Shown: positions 1 to 13,960 of the stretch, piece by piece
Position numbering within the stretch: the first letter of the stretch is position 1
Layout: each line of letters opens with the position of its first letter
NCBI GenBank assembly: GCA_025331565.1
Contig: JAFREQ010000096.1
Span: 124,001-188,000, forward strand
Origin: Holacanthus passer
Lineage: Eukaryota; Chordata; Actinopteri; Pomacanthidae
DNA length: 64,000 nt
Direction of reading: 5' to 3'
Notes under the pieces: generated by a model
Told to the model about the DNA's origin: nothing
Databases searched by the model: none
What the model saw: the letters and a program-made list of their open reading frames with translations, nothing else
Translations under genes and position numbers: made by a program

Positions 1-1300
1 CATTGAATATATTTTCAGTATAACTTTGTCAACTCACCATGATATTACCTGTCACTTGACTTTGTGAATGTGTGTGTGTGTGTGTGTGTGCTTGGGATGA
101 GTATTGCTGTGACAGCCTGATTTACAGGCCATTGGTGTGTTTAATGGAGCCGATGAAGCAATGATCGCTCATCCAATCCTTTCTCGCCTTCTACCCTTTC
201 TGCCCGGGCCTGATACTACCAGCCATCTCTCACACACACACACACACAAACACACACTCGACATCTATGTGATGCAAGAAGGTGGTCACACATATTCCCC
301 AAAGTCTACCCACACACACGCACACACAAATCCTGCTTTATAGGGGATAATCCAATGACAGCCAATTTGCTGGAGGGATATACTTTTTTTTTATTCCATT
401 CTTTATTTATCCATCGCTTCTGCTTTTACAAGGCAATTTGTTAGGTGGCCAGCTGGAGGAGGGAAGTATTAACCTAGACTTCCATTACCATGCCTCCCCT
501 CCCTCTCTCCTCCTACTCTCCCCACATCTCCTGCCTCCCCTCGCCCGCTCATCCTTTTAAGATTAAGCCGGCCACAAAAAAAAAGGGGGGTCCAGCGTAA
601 TCATGAAAGTGTCACATTTCAGCTGAGAGAGGAGGGAATGGTGGCTTCGGGGTCACTCTAAAATTCTCCACTCTCACTTTTATTCTCTTCTTTTTCTCTC
701 TACCTCTTCCACCCACCCACACTCTCTCTCTCTCTCCATCTCTTTCTTCCCCTCCACTCCGCTCGTTGCTGTCCTTTAGTCCAATCTGTATCGCTCTCTC
801 TCTTTGCTCCCGTTACCCCTCGTCTCTCCCTCCATTTTGCCCTCTCATTCTCTTCCACTCCTCTCCAGTCTCGTTATGCCTCTACCTCCTCTCCCTCTCT
901 CTGACAGTGGTTCAATAAGCAGTGCCTCCAGAGTGGTCTTGCTCAGTCAGTGGCCAATTACCCAGTCACACTGCCTGTCCTCTGGGACGGACAGGATTAG
1001 CAGGATCTGTCGTCTGACCACACTCACACACACACTCACATACACACTCAGACATGGACACCTGTCACTTACGTGGACAGACAACCTGTGGGTTCTTTTT
1101 TGTCCGTGATTTAAAAAAAAGCTCTACCATCTTTTTCTCCAACAGGCAATTTGACAGGCCAGTGAAGAGAGGCACAAAGAGGCCGCGGAGAGGAGGAAAT
1201 GTATGCTGGATCAAATGCATAAAAGCACAAGCTCCACCGGTGCAGGTGGTCAGTGTGCGGTGTGGTAACAAGTAGAGCAACACCCCGAGGGATCAGACCC
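1..1300. other. Upstream non-coding DNA with low-complexity tracts
   Basis: No gene is recognised. There is a (TG)n run near 69-90, CA-rich patches at 230-260 and 308-330, and CT-rich sequence at about 480-530 and 660-900. The open frames here are short and compositionally driven by these repeats. Confidence 0.5.
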
Positions 1301-4300
1301 GACCCGGAGCAGGTTTTTGCTTAAGGGCAGCAAGCTCAGGGCAACTCAGATTTGCAACTCGATGGCCACGGCAGCAGCCAGCGAAAGCAGCAACAGGAAC
1401 TTCATGTCACTCACCCCTACTTCGCCCAAGGCTCAGCTTCTTCCTTTTGTACGCGTTTCACTTCTGCACAGCTGGGATGTCAGCTATACATGCTCATATA
1501 AACCGCTGCTAGATGAGCAATTCTCCATTAACAAAGACGTTAAAATTGCAATGTTCTGTTGATTTGCTTCATGCTATTTCTGTTTGTCTGAGCAGGAATC
1601 AACAGAACAGGAGGAACCGCTTTCGGTTAAAGAATCATTTCCCCCAAATTACAAAACAGTAGTATTTTCTCATGTAGTTCTTTTTCTGTAATACACAAAA
1701 TTCATGGTTCAGAAGTGATTTGGTGCATTTTGGGTGCAGCAGAGAAAAATATTTACGTCAAATGCAACGTACTAATAAATTTAGTTGACCATTAGAAGGA
1801 GCAGTGTAATTAAAGCTTTGCATATTCAGCTTATGTCAGCTCTTCCAAATTTAACAATAAAATAATACATCCTTTGGACACATTTTAGCATTTTCTAATA
1901 TGACAGGGTGATCAGCAGGACGACATCTTTTGTCCGTGCCTCCCAAGACTATTACAAATTACTGTTACTGATACATAAATCCACTTTATTAAGAATGCTA
2001 GGGTCAAGATGTGGTGAGGTCAAAGATAAGGTCAAGCTCAAAAACTTGCTTAGGTGTTAGGATAGATTATGGTTTGGGTTAAATAAGCACTTTATATTTT
2101 TTTGTTGACCCATCCGTCTATCCCGACTTCCACTCTCTACCTTACTCTACTCTGGCTTATGTTCTCTCATGGCACACACGCAGTTTACAGTTATAACAGT
2201 GGCAGATTTAGAACATGAGATTTGTGGCAATTTGTTAAACAATGGGTCTTTGATTTCACACAGAAGTAAACAATAGCAGGCTTCTCATTTCGTCTGAAAC
2301 TGGCGAATGAGTGTCGCTGGCAACCCATCGCGCTTCCAAAACAGGAGATCCAAACGACTCTTCCAGCTCTGGTTCCTGTGCCAGAACTTTCCACATGGAA
2401 CTTGTACTTAAGAATTCATGTTCTGCACGTGTTCTCACGGAGGCCTAATTAGAGTGCTTTGGGCTAATTTGACAGTAATTACCGTATTTGGATCATGGGG
2501 TGTACTTAAGGGAAGAAAGTTGCATACTGGACCGAACATCTTGTGCCAAACAGTTTGGGATGAACACTGTGTTATCTAGTCATGCAAGCTGGTTTTTGGT
2601 GCTCAGCATTGAAATATTGCTTGCTGTCAGCAGTTTTCATCGAGACTCTTGCTTTGATAACGAGTAGTTCCAATAAAAGCTGCTCATAATTATGCATTTT
2701 TTAATTTTTATTTTCGGTGAGTGACAGCTATGGGAGATACATATCTCCATCTTATCTATAAAGAGACAGCTTCTTTTAATAATAGCCCACACTTTTGTGG
2801 TTGATTAAATACCTCAATACAATTCCATTCTTCATCACAGACACAATCACTATTCAATCTCCAGTATGAGCTGGATTTTTAGAGCCAGGGCTTACGCATT
2901 ATTCATGCACCTCAGCCTTCCCAAAAATAACTCTTGTGTGATTATTGTAACATTTTGTTTCCAGCAGAGCAGAATTGCCAACTTGCTTGTGGTTTAACCT
3001 CTTCAGCCCACGCAGATCCACCGATGGGTCTATCATTGGAGCGTGCGGTGTGCAGCCAAGTTCTCTTCAAACTCTGTGAACTTTTCTGAAAGATCCTAAA
3101 GTTTCCAAAGATACCAAACATGTCAGGCTGAATCACAGGGAAACGTGAGTACAGAGGTACACATGTAGAACTTTTCATTTTTGCTGCCATGTGCATGTGA
3201 GTCTCGTGGGTTTTAATATTTCACTAATCTTTTTGTGATATGCATCAAATGAGAATATGTTTTTCTATCTTTGAAGGGAAACTGAAGCTTATTTTCTGTC
3301 CAGAGTCAAAAACATGTCAGGCTTGACCAGACTTTGGCAGGACTGTTTGGCGCTGGAAACACGGCTGGTGACTCCTCGTCTCCCTGAGGTCAAGGGCAGA
3401 GTTTGTCCTCTTTGGGCCCGGTCACCTCAGTCCTGTGGTTCTGTAATGGCTGAAGGAGCTAAATGATGACAGCAGTATGATCTGGCTCACAGAAGGGGAG
3501 AAAGAAGGGAAGCCAAAAGGAACATTTTCACTAATCTAGTGAAATATTTCAACATTTTCTTGGATGTACAACGTCCATGGTTCTGAAAAGATTTTTCCTT
3601 TAGTTGTCAACATTTTAAAGTGTCAAATACTTATGTTTATGACCAAATCCTGCAAACCACTTTGATTTTCATCAGCTGATGCTTTTCAGTACTTTGTGTT
3701 AAGTGCTAATTACCAAATGTTATGTGTCATGTTTTTGATTTTAAACCTCGATTCTGCTGCTCACTAAATGTGCGTCTTTCTGAATCAAAGATGTGAAAAT
3801 ACAGAAACTGTTCAGAGATTTATCTACCTTCCCTTTTCTGTCTGCCCTCCCAGAATGAAGCGACCCAGATGTCTGAGTCACCCAGTCGCCTAAAAACCTT
3901 CCAGGATTTTTTTTTCCCTTCCTCCCTCCCCTCTCTGACTGTTCGCTGACACGGTGGGAAATGAGGCTGGAAATGATCTGAGGAAGAGCTAGATTCCTTC
4001 CTCTGTTTCAAAATCCCTCCGTGGACTCTTTTGAACTCGCCTCCATCCAAGGCCCCGGCTTATCCAGCCACTTCAAAGACGCTGGAGACCGCGTGTTACA
4101 TCAGGGCGGCGGTGACCACTGACGCGCTCCCTACACGAGTGGAAACAGAGAGGAATGTCCTCTAATCTCAGCCCTGCAGAGAGAAGCTTTCAAGTAAGGC
4201 CTGGCGCTTTCCCTCTCTGGTTAGAAGGGAGAAAAAAAAATGCTTGCAGGGGTTCCAGCAGGTAAGTGGCACCCCGCCTTTAGTCGCCTCGAGGATCCTG

Positions 4301-4400
4301 TAGAGAGGTCTCACAAATCCCTGAGGTTCACCTAACTCCAGCGGGGATGTTGTGGGTTTTTTTTTTTTCATGTGTGTGGGTTGTAAATCACTTTCACTCA
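1300..4400. other. Upstream non-coding DNA, no gene seen
   Basis: Mixed-composition sequence without long open frames or splice-bounded coding blocks. A cluster of three nuclear-receptor half-sites lies at 2002-2034. Nothing else stands out. Confidence 0.45.
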
Positions 4401-7194
4401 TGCTTATTTTCTTTAAATCTTTAGAAGAACTTGTATTTTTCTGCAAAAGCATTATCCCACTCCATAAACGGCCTGGATTTTATTTCCACTTTACCTTTCG
4501 AATCAGACGAATTTGAAGTTAATTGCACCCATCTCAGGTCTGCACAATGGCTGAAGGACATTAAGCAGACAGAAAGATGGGATCAATATTAGCCATTTCT
4601 ACTATTATGGGACGCAAAGTGTAATTTTACTGAAGTCCTCACTTTTAAATCACTGTCACCGAGTGAAAAAGGCACAACAGACATATCTGACAACCTCTCA
4701 TCTATAATCAGTTTATTGCTCAGGAGGGAAAAAAAGCAGCGCTCCTTACAGCAGCGAACGGGAGCCAAACAGCCTCGAAATTACTATCATTCCCTACCTC
4801 TCCTCCAGAAAAGCTCTTTTTGATATTGACTGAATCAAAGAGGCGTCTCTGAGTAATTAAGTGAATTATGGTTCGGCAGAATTGTAGACTTGGTTGAGAA
4901 ACTTCGCCGTATGGATTCCTCTCTAATTACAAAGGAGGGCCGGACAGAAATAGCTCTTCCTTTCATCGTCAACCTTGGTGTAGTCTACATGAAGCAGCTG
5001 TAAGCCTGGACTTAACCCCGCGATCGACCTGAGAGCCGAGAGAAGAGAGAGAGAGCCAGGAGTTTATTTCCATACTCCGACTGCTTCACTCAATCCATAT
5101 TTATACAATTCCTTGGGAAAGTGTAGTCTGGGTTTAGTGAGATGAGAAAAAGAAGTCAGTATATTGTTGAATTAATGTGGATGCACGGGCCTGGGATTAG
5201 AGGAACCTGATAGTCACAAGGCTGCATGCGGCCTTGGCTTGAGGAAAATTTAGGATTTTAAGAATGCTGACGCCCCCCCGAGCAGACCTCCTCCTTCCCC
5301 CATTTTTTGAAATCAATTGGATTTTTCACAATTTATTTATTTGGTTTTCACATTTTGAATCCCTCATTTATTTTTGTCGGCCTAAATGAGGTCAAATTCT
5401 AGTACATGCAGCACAAAACTACTGAAATCATCCAGTTAACAAACCTGTCTCCTCGAAATGATGTTGTCCAAACTAATTATAGTATCTGCAAAATACTGAT
5501 TGAGGAGTCACATTTTTCTGATTATTTTTGGGCACTCACATCTCTTGGTTAAGGAGGTTATGGAAAGATTGTGGTCTTGGTTAAATATTGAAAGTCAACA
5601 GTGATTTGAAGAACAGCACAAGAGGACAAAAATGAGACTATGAAAAGTGAGTCCCCAGTGGAAATTAAACACTTGTATAAAGTTAACTTCTTGCCATATA
5701 AATACCCACTTGTTGAATGTCAACTCCCTGAAATACAGACGACCTAACCTCAGTGTCTGCAGGTTCATGATGAAATGATTTGCAAAACTAATCAAACATT
5801 GTCTCAAGATATTAAACAAACCCGCTGACTGATTTATTCAGCCCAAATTCCCTTTTTAATTGAATCAATATGCTCATTTTGGATTCACTTCTGCTCCATT
5901 AAAAGGTTCACAGTGTATGAGTCTCTATTAAATAATACTTTCCCCAGAAGGTGGAAAATGCAGTATGTAAACCCACCCCTGCCAAAAAAAAAAAAAAAAA
6001 AAAGCAAAAAAAAAGCAGGGCGCCAATCAAGTAGTACGGTCGCCATAGCAACGGGTCTCCCAAATCAAATGGTGGAGCAGCTAGCTATGAAGCTGCTGCT
6101 GGGTGGTGTCTGTCAAAGGCACACAGTCATTACCTGTACCCTCGTCCCTTTGTATCACAGGCAATCACAGTCTATTCACAGTCTGCAGAAAGCAGGGCGC
6201 CTTTTCTCCCCCAGAAAGTGATCGAGCCTGGACTGTGAAAGAAACGCAGCGTGACACTTTCCCCTGTGACAAGTTCAGACCACTTTCTCCTCTTTCCACC
6301 TCCTCCTTGTCATTGATCGGGGGCTCCTTTCACCGCACCGAGCGGCTCGCCCGCTGCAGAATCAGGTCCAGGCTGGTCAAGTGAATAACACCCTCTGTCT
6401 CGCAATCATGCACTGCAGCGAGTCTGCTCTGTAATGACGGGAGAGACACCCTCATCATCAGAATCTTCGCTCATGGAGAAAGATTCAAATTAAGGGCATT
6501 TAGGTTAAACAGAGCTTCATCACGCCATACTGTGCTAGCTGAAGGGATATAAAAGTAATTTCTCCACTCCCTGATCCTTCATCTCCCCCCAAAAGTACGA
6601 GGCAGTGCAAAAGTTCCAATAATGTGTTTAACGAGGTGATGGAGCTCAATTTTTCCGACTGAGGCATTTTTCTCACTGTGTCATTTATGTCTTGTTGAAC
6701 CGCTCCTCTCTCGGACACTTATACCCATTTTCCAGTCGCCTGCACAGCGTGAGGCTCGGGCTGGCATGATGGGAACATCTCGCGGATGTTCAAAGCCGGG
6801 CTTTTCTCTGACCCGATTCTGCATGCAAATCAAAGTTGGATCAATCTGGGATTGTCTGATGAACTAATTATGCAGTAATTGTTCCGGTCTAGACCACTGA
6901 TCCATTGTATGAGAGCGGCTCTTTGTGTCTTTCCAGTGCTGATTGAGAATGATAATTAGGTTTTTTGATTGGCAGAGGGGCAATTTTGATCCGCCTTTCT
7001 TCTTCGCCCCTGCACATGTACATGCAGATACACACACACCCTCCCCCTCCCTCCCTCTCCCTCCCACACTCTCTTCAATATAACCCACCCTCTATTGAAT
7101 GCCAGAGACAAATCCATCTTGTGAGCCTAACTGTATAGCTGGTATGGAAACCTTTAAACAGGTTACCAAGGGTTAAGTGATGAGGCAGGATGGC

Positions 7195-7224
7195 TATGCA
7201 TTTGCAATTAGTGCATTTGCATAA
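7195..7224 (+). promoter_or_regulatory. Tandem octamer-like (POU) motifs
   Basis: The word TGCATTTGCA occurs twice, 16 bases apart. The second copy contains a perfect octamer ATTTGCAT at 7215-7222, and ATTA lies between the copies. Candidate POU-factor binding site, based on motif only. Confidence 0.3.
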
Positions 7225-7642
7225 CTTAATTGAGTGTGTTTGGTCGATGGATTGTCATTAGTTCTCCCATCTCCCATCATCCCCTGCTGGCACATGCAGG
7301 GAACAGTTGGGCCTTCTCACACACCTACACCCAAAACAGAGGAGCAGTGGACACGCATGCACAGACATAAAAACAGCTCAGTGTGTCTGAGTTTTATTTC
7401 TCTTTCCCTCTCTTCTGCTGACTTAACCTCACCATGTTCCTCCCAATATGAGCCTATTCATAATAGCCATTACCCAGAATCCCCACAATTTGACCGAGGT
7501 CACGCAAGAGCGACGGAGCTCAACCGTGTTCCTTTGAAGCCATGTTGGCCAAAACAAGCGCCTGACCCCGCTGGAAAGGTAATGATACCCCATAATGAGG
7601 CGGTGTTATTACAGTGAAGCCTTTCTCAACTTCTTGACTCTT

Positions 7643-7655
7643 TGACCTTTGACCT
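7643..7655 (-). promoter_or_regulatory. Perfect DR1 nuclear-receptor site
   Basis: The + strand reads TGACCTTTGACCT, the reverse complement of AGGTCAAAGGTCA: two perfect half-sites with a one-base spacer. DR1 elements are bound by HNF4, RXR heterodimers such as PPAR, and COUP-TF. It lies 7.8 kb upstream of the start codon; occupancy is unknown. Confidence 0.45.
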
Positions 7656-9284
7656 CTGAGGCCTCAACCAATCGGACGGCCCCTCCTGCTTGTAATAAAA
7701 TCCAGGTTTTTTTGCTTGCAGTGGTGTCACCTGTCAGCGCTGGAAGCCTTTGTTATGGGCAGGCCGGATTTTAGGGGTCACCAAATCACAAAAACACATG
7801 GCTCATTACTGTACCTCTGGCTCATAGCAACATTTCCATCCTAATTGCAAATCTGCCACCACCCTTATGGAATTTCATGTCTCGTACAGAAGCATTGAAG
7901 AATTCCATTTGAAACACTCACAGGTCTTGTTGCACAAGGTTGCACACAAACATTTTTCAGTGGAGCTACTTTTCATCAGTGGTTGAATTTGAATTCAAAA
8001 GGTGCCACTACTCTAAACCAGTTTCATATTGTAGACATGCAAATAGTGCAACTGTTTTGAGTAAAGTTTGCCTTAACTTTCTTCATCAACACCCTGAGGC
8101 CTTATGAAATGTCCTGCTATCATTTGACATGAATCATCACGTAAATTGGCAAGCTTACATTGACTAACATTATCTAGCACACTGCAGATTTTTTGGACAC
8201 AGTCAACGGATAAAGCAGCAGACAATTAAACTTACTGGTTGACCAACATGTTGGCTCATACTCGCTGTGTCCCCAGGATAAATGGAACAGTGTTGGGCTT
8301 TAATTTAACTTTTTTTATTTGTGGCAAAACAGTGGCTACTGCAAAAGTTTTCTCTCAAAGTTTGCCTCTTGTATTTTCAGATCCTTTGGCAATACATGAA
8401 GGCACGATTTCTCCTTTCGCAACTTTGCAACGTCTCTGCCATCGTTTTGAAAAAAGTGAAACTTAGCCTGGCGTTTCTCAAAAATGTCTGGAATTAAAGC
8501 AAAAATCTCAGTGGTGTCAAATTCTCAGTAGATGAAACATATGAACTAACACTTTAAAAGCAGAAACACATAAACTGCAGCATGTAATTCTGGTTCTACA
8601 GTATGTTACTGTTGTAATAACAGATGAGATTGCGGTGCCTGCTGTAAATAGAAATGTTCTCATGGTCAAATTACCACGTTGAATGAGCACAGAAGAAGAG
8701 TTCATGAGGCGGAGCCGCACAGATGAGCCGCAGGATGTCAGCTGGATTGAAAAGAATGACATCACCGGGACATTTAGGAGCTGCAGATGGAGAAAAAGGT
8801 GCCATTTTAGAGCCATTAAACTATCTGGATATGTAGCCTCACCGTGCTGCCCCCTCCTCTCCTCTGCTCTCCCTTTCATTTCCCCTGTAAGCACTTAAGT
8901 CTTGCTCGGCCCCCCACCCCTTCCCACCTCACCTTTCCCAAACCATTGCCACTGCCTTGTTTGCTTTTGTTGCAAATGTAGCCCCGTAATTGTCCAAATC
9001 AATGTTTAGCAGTCTCCTCGCTGTGATTAGGCGGAAAATGAGGTTATGCAGTTGCCATGGTTTCAAGGCGGTGGATTTCTAAAAAAGATCTCCCGCCAAG
9101 CCAGAGACTGACACGGTATAATGAACTTAAATTAAAGCAACTTTTGTCTCAGTGTAGATTTTAATTACCCGGCGATTGTCTCGGACAGAAGGAACGAGGA
9201 GAGAGGAGAGAACAAGCGAGGGGGTGAAAGAACGGGTGGAAAACAGGGTTTATGTGCCAGAGTGCTAATTTGATCCATTAAGGG

Positions 9285-9315
<31 letters not shown>

Positions 9316-9433
9316 TGTGTGTGATGTGCTACCTACCTAGTGAATATAAAGTCTCATTCTTGCCCATCAAGGAGCACGGTGCAAAGGGTGAGAGTCGTGT
9401 CTTGTTAAACTCCAGGCTTCAGCTGAGAAAAAT

Positions 9434-9450
9434 CTAATTAGTCTAATTAG
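9434..9450. promoter_or_regulatory. Paired palindromic homeodomain sites CTAATTAG
   Basis: Two identical palindromes CTAATTAG occur at 9434-9441 and 9443-9450, 9 bases apart, on one helical face. They sit in a simple-repeat-free stretch upstream of the gene. Candidate paired or dimeric homeodomain site. Confidence 0.3.
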
Positions 9451-9749
9451 GCGTGTGCAACAGTCAAATATGGAATGACTTCTCCTTTGTGGCTTCCTCG
9501 CAGAGAAAAGTGAGAAAATATGTTTCCTCCTTGAGAGGAGTGTGAAAATATGTGCAGACGCGTTGATGTAATCGACAAATCCGCGTCCTGACTCTGACTG
9601 AGACGCCTGTAGCCTGATTTCCTCCCTCTTAACCTGCTCTATGATCTTTTATGCCGCTGATGATACAGTATAATAACTCACTCCTGGTTTCTTTCCAATG
9701 GAGCTGCTCCAAAAGTAAATGATTAACAGAAAGCCTTACTCATCCGCTT

Positions 9750-11218
9750 GCATAACAGGATACATTCAGTCAGCCTCTGGTGCTTCGACAACAGCTTTTT
9801 CCTGGAGTGTTCGCTCAAAGAAAAGGATGCATTTCTTCAAATAAATGCATTTAACAGCTGTATCACTCGCTCCAAAAAGATCACACACACACACCAGCAG
9901 TTGCATCACAGATGTTTCGGATGTGTTGAGGCAACTGAACTTGTACATCATGTTAAAGTTGTTGTGTTCATGATACATTTTGGGAATCTAGCTCTTATAT
10001 TGAAGGACTTTTAATGTTAACAATGGAATAGAATACGACTTCCTGGTTTAAAAGCATTGCAAAGAATCAAAAGAGTGTGTTCCAGAAAAACAAAATCTGA
10101 CCTACAATACACATTTTGTTGGGTTCCTGTCTTTCTGTGAACTTTCCAAACATCGGTTGGAATGAGTCCAACTCTATTCCACAAAATAAAACCCTGATAA
10201 GTTTTTCACAATAGTGTTTTTATCTCTGCAGGCCCTTGTGCATAAAAGCTGGAAATCCTATGTGGGAAGAGTTTATAAGAAGGTGCAACAAGTCAGGCAG
10301 AGTGAGCTCAGAGTTAAATGAACTTTTTTATTGGAAATGACAAATCATAAAAATCAAACATAACATGTGCCATATAAAATTCATATGAGGGCAGCTGAAA
10401 ACAATGTTGAAAAACTTCAGGCACAATCCCTGATAAATTAATGGCATCAAGTGGTGCAAGAGTTTTCCTTTTAAAGCCCTTGTGGCTGTCTTCTGTGTTT
10501 AACATGGTGCACAGCAGGTTGCTGCAGACAGGTCAAACACTCGGCTGAACTGAGCCTGACCCGGCGCTGAGCCCTGATTTTGGACGACGGGTTCCGAAAG
10601 CTGAGCATTTCCTGGTTCACTTGTCCAAAATGAAAAGGGTTAAAGGAGAGGAGGCTCCAGACAAATGCCACTGATAGCGAGGATAGGAGTTATTATACTG
10701 CATCGACTCCACCTGCATACATCTGTATTATCTTTCAAATCTATAGCAGTAACCATAAACCAACTATTTTCATCAAAGAGTCCAACTTCCTCTCACATTT
10801 ACAACCCTGCGCACTTTTCCTTACTCTGTATCTGCAGTCTATAAAAGCAAATCCATAAAGAAGTGGACTGCCAGCAGTGCTTCACAAAGATCCTCCTAAC
10901 TTTTAGAAGTGTAATAAACTCCCAAGTACAATATGCATCTCTGTGTGTCCATAGATCATGGGGCCTGGTGATAGCTGTTTTCCTCTGAATAACTGTGATT
11001 ATTCCAGACAACAATTCGGGCAACTTTGGCAACACTTGTAATTCACAGGCGAGCGCCTTTAGCTATTCGATTTGAGCTTTTCAGCGGCGGCACACAATAG
11101 AAATGCAATTTTGCAGCATGAATATTATACCTGAGGTCTGAAATGAAATCCTCATGCTGAATGAGAGTCATATTTTGTGATTGCGAACACTATCTCTCCC
11201 GCTCTACTTGCGCAGCTA

Positions 11219-11260
<42 letters not shown>

Positions 11261-13960
11261 GAGAGCGAGGGCAGGTTTTTATGAGTAATCCTTACTACTG
11301 ATTCAGGGCCTGTAATTGTAAGCAGCGCAGCAGGAAGTGAAGCAAGTCTCAGCTATTGACCAGCTTCAGTCTCACACTGCGCTAAAACACAGGGGTGGTG
11401 GCACTGCCGCTGAGAACATGTCAATTTTGCTCTTTAGAAAAGGGGCACTGCTTGAAGACTGAAAGCAAATCAACACGACTATCGACCCAGACAACCCAAC
11501 CCTGTAAATTGCACTCAGAGAGACGAACAAAACAACAAAAACCATCTCTGGGCTTTTATTGACGGCCAACACTTTGACTAGCACGCCTTACTTCCAGACG
11601 AGCCCAAGATTGAAAAGGCTCAAAAGAAAAGACTTGATAGACCGTTCAAACACATACAGTAACGCTTTGTAACAGCGTTTTAGCTCGAGGATGACGGCGA
11701 ACCTCAGCTTTCTCAGTTCTGATGAACAACAGCAACAAAACTGTCTAAAGCTTCTCGCTGCTTTTGCATCACCTATTGCTCAACACTACAGGTGAAGGCT
11801 TGGTAAAGAGCATACTTTTAGTAGAGGAAGTGACATCATAGAGTCAACGATTAACAGCAGCGGGGTTGTGCAAACACTGACTGGAGGCCTTGTTGCCAAA
11901 CTCGTCTGCACTCAGGTCGGACAACGGCTCCTTTCTTCCTCACGTGGGAGCAGATACCATCAAATTCTCACTGCCTGTGTGTTGTGTTGCAACGCTGCAT
12001 TTTTCACATTGACATCTTATCATTCTGGTTTTTTCATTCTGTTTTTTATGTGAAGACAGATTGAGGCCTCTGTCATGTGGTCCGTTGTTTTTCTCTTACA
12101 TAAACGGGCGCAGTGAAAATAGGTAGGAGCCACCTTGAACAAACAGAAAAGCTTCTCTGTGCAGTAATCGCACATGTGGTAATTTGAGAAATGCATTGGC
12201 TGGTGCTTTAGTGCGTTAGAGTGTGTGTGCACAATGTGTGTATGTGCATGGATGCTATTTTGCTCACAGGTTCTTGGAGTAAAAGCACAGTACAGAGACA
12301 CCTGACCAGAGATCACACTCATATTTCAAAACATGTTGTTGTAGCTACTGTGAAACCAGTAATTAAATAATGACAGTCATAAACAGCCTTAGGGAAGTTT
12401 TGATGATGAAGAAATGCATTGTGGTCATTGGCAGGAAATTTCCTCACGCACAGGCTGTGACAAAAAGAAAAGCTCATGTTCAAGCTCTTTAATTGAATTT
12501 TACTTTGATTGAAGCATGAAATAATACAGCTGAGAGGAGACTTTGCTTCTTCTAAAAGATGAAAAAAAATTAAAAACCTTTAAAACATTAAAGGTGCAAG
12601 AGTTTAGGTGTTTGCTGACCTTGTGGTTGAGGTGCATACAACACAACTGCAACACCTCTGGTTCGATTGTGGCTGCCATCTTTGTTGCATTTCCTGTCAT
12701 CGTCATCTTGAAATAAAGGTAAAATGCTCCAGAAATAATCTCCTCTAAAAAGTGCATCAAAAAACCCTGATTGCAATAAAAGCGCAGTGCGTTCTTGTGT
12801 GTCCTACAGAGGACTGCAGAGGCACTCCATTCACAATCGGGTCTCACCAACATCATCCAAAATATTTTTTACTACACCTGCTGTCAGCAATCTCTCATTG
12901 CCACTTCCAGTTGCTGAAGTGCAAAGTTGTGAAAGTGCAACCATGAGAAAGTGACTTTTTGAACCGACAGGTGAGATTCCAATGACAGCACCTGAGTGAG
13001 GGACAAGAGCATTTCATTAACCAACAATTTGAATGCAGGCAAGTCACTGTGTGCATGTGCAACAGGATGTCAGATCAAGACAAGCAGGATGAACATTATG
13101 TGTCAAATAAAACACTGACCCCACGCAGCATTATCTCTCATTTTCCCAGCTCACAGGGTCCTAATAATGTTGTGTGGAAACACACATGTTCCACTGCTGA
13201 CTGAGTTCGACTGCAGCCAAGTGCTGGCAACAACAAAGTTGCAGCGTCTGATGAGTCAGCAGCTGCCATAATCAAACTGGGAGGGGGGGACATAACCAGC
13301 ATCATATACTTTCAGTGGCTCTGCAAACACAGTGTCAAACCAGGTAGGAAATGATGTTCTCTCCTAAAAAATCAGAGCTCAGTGATTATGGACGAAAGAC
13401 GCAGTCAGTGCAGGATTTGCTAATTAGGGATGACTTTCTTTTCTCTCTCTCTTTCCATCTCTCTATTTGCTTTCTGTCCTCATACCTTGCCCCCTCTCCT
13501 CCTCATACCTCACCTTGTTTATTGGGGATGAGAGGAGTGAGATGAAACAAGAGGCAAAGAGGCTGTCAGCACCTCATTGTTCCATTCCGTACATTTCGGA
13601 TGAATTACAGTGGCAGTGGAAATAATTGCTTGTCCCAATTATGAATCCATCTGCCGTGGTGGCTTTCTGATTTGATGGGGAGGAAATTCCCGAGAGCAAT
13701 ACCAAACAATGCGCGGGAATAAGGCACGGGAGCGTGTCAGCGGCCATTAATATCCATAAAGGCAATTTCACAACACACCTAATGACATAAAATGACAGAC
13801 AATAACGGTTAGGTAATTAGTATGCTTGATGTGTGTGTGAGTGGAGGTGTGAAGGTGTGTGTGTGTGTACAGGGGGATTAGAGTAGGGAAGGAGCTGGGC
13901 TAATACAATTCTCAGCAAACACTGTAGACAGTTTACCTCACAGTCCCTCTGTCTGTCACA
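9750..13960. other. Upstream non-coding DNA, no gene seen
   Basis: No coding block is supported. There is a (CA)n tract at about 11225-11256. Several short open frames on both strands lack any recognisable protein features or codon bias. Confidence 0.4.

Larger units (their letters stand above)
4400..9750. other. Candidate conserved non-coding block upstream of the gene
   Basis: Long stretches here are largely free of simple repeats and rich in homeodomain cores (TAATTA), octamer-like and SOX-like words. This is the texture typical of vertebrate developmental enhancers, especially 4460-5260, 6730-7250, 7620-7870 and 8650-9700. A long A-tract sits at about 5984-6014. Conservation itself cannot be seen from one sequence, so this is inference. 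Confidence 0.35.

Noticed and set aside
1054..1275. Basic 73-codon frame preceded by an acceptor-like TTTTTCTCCAACAG
   Set aside because: The acceptor is plausible, but the downstream translation is unrecognised and no partner exon is visible.
8683..8898. Acidic/charged 71-codon frame upstream of the gene
   Set aside because: It looked exon-like at first, but there is no flanking splice signal of quality and no recognised protein. An antisense frame of 125 codons covers the same DNA. More likely conserved non-coding sequence.
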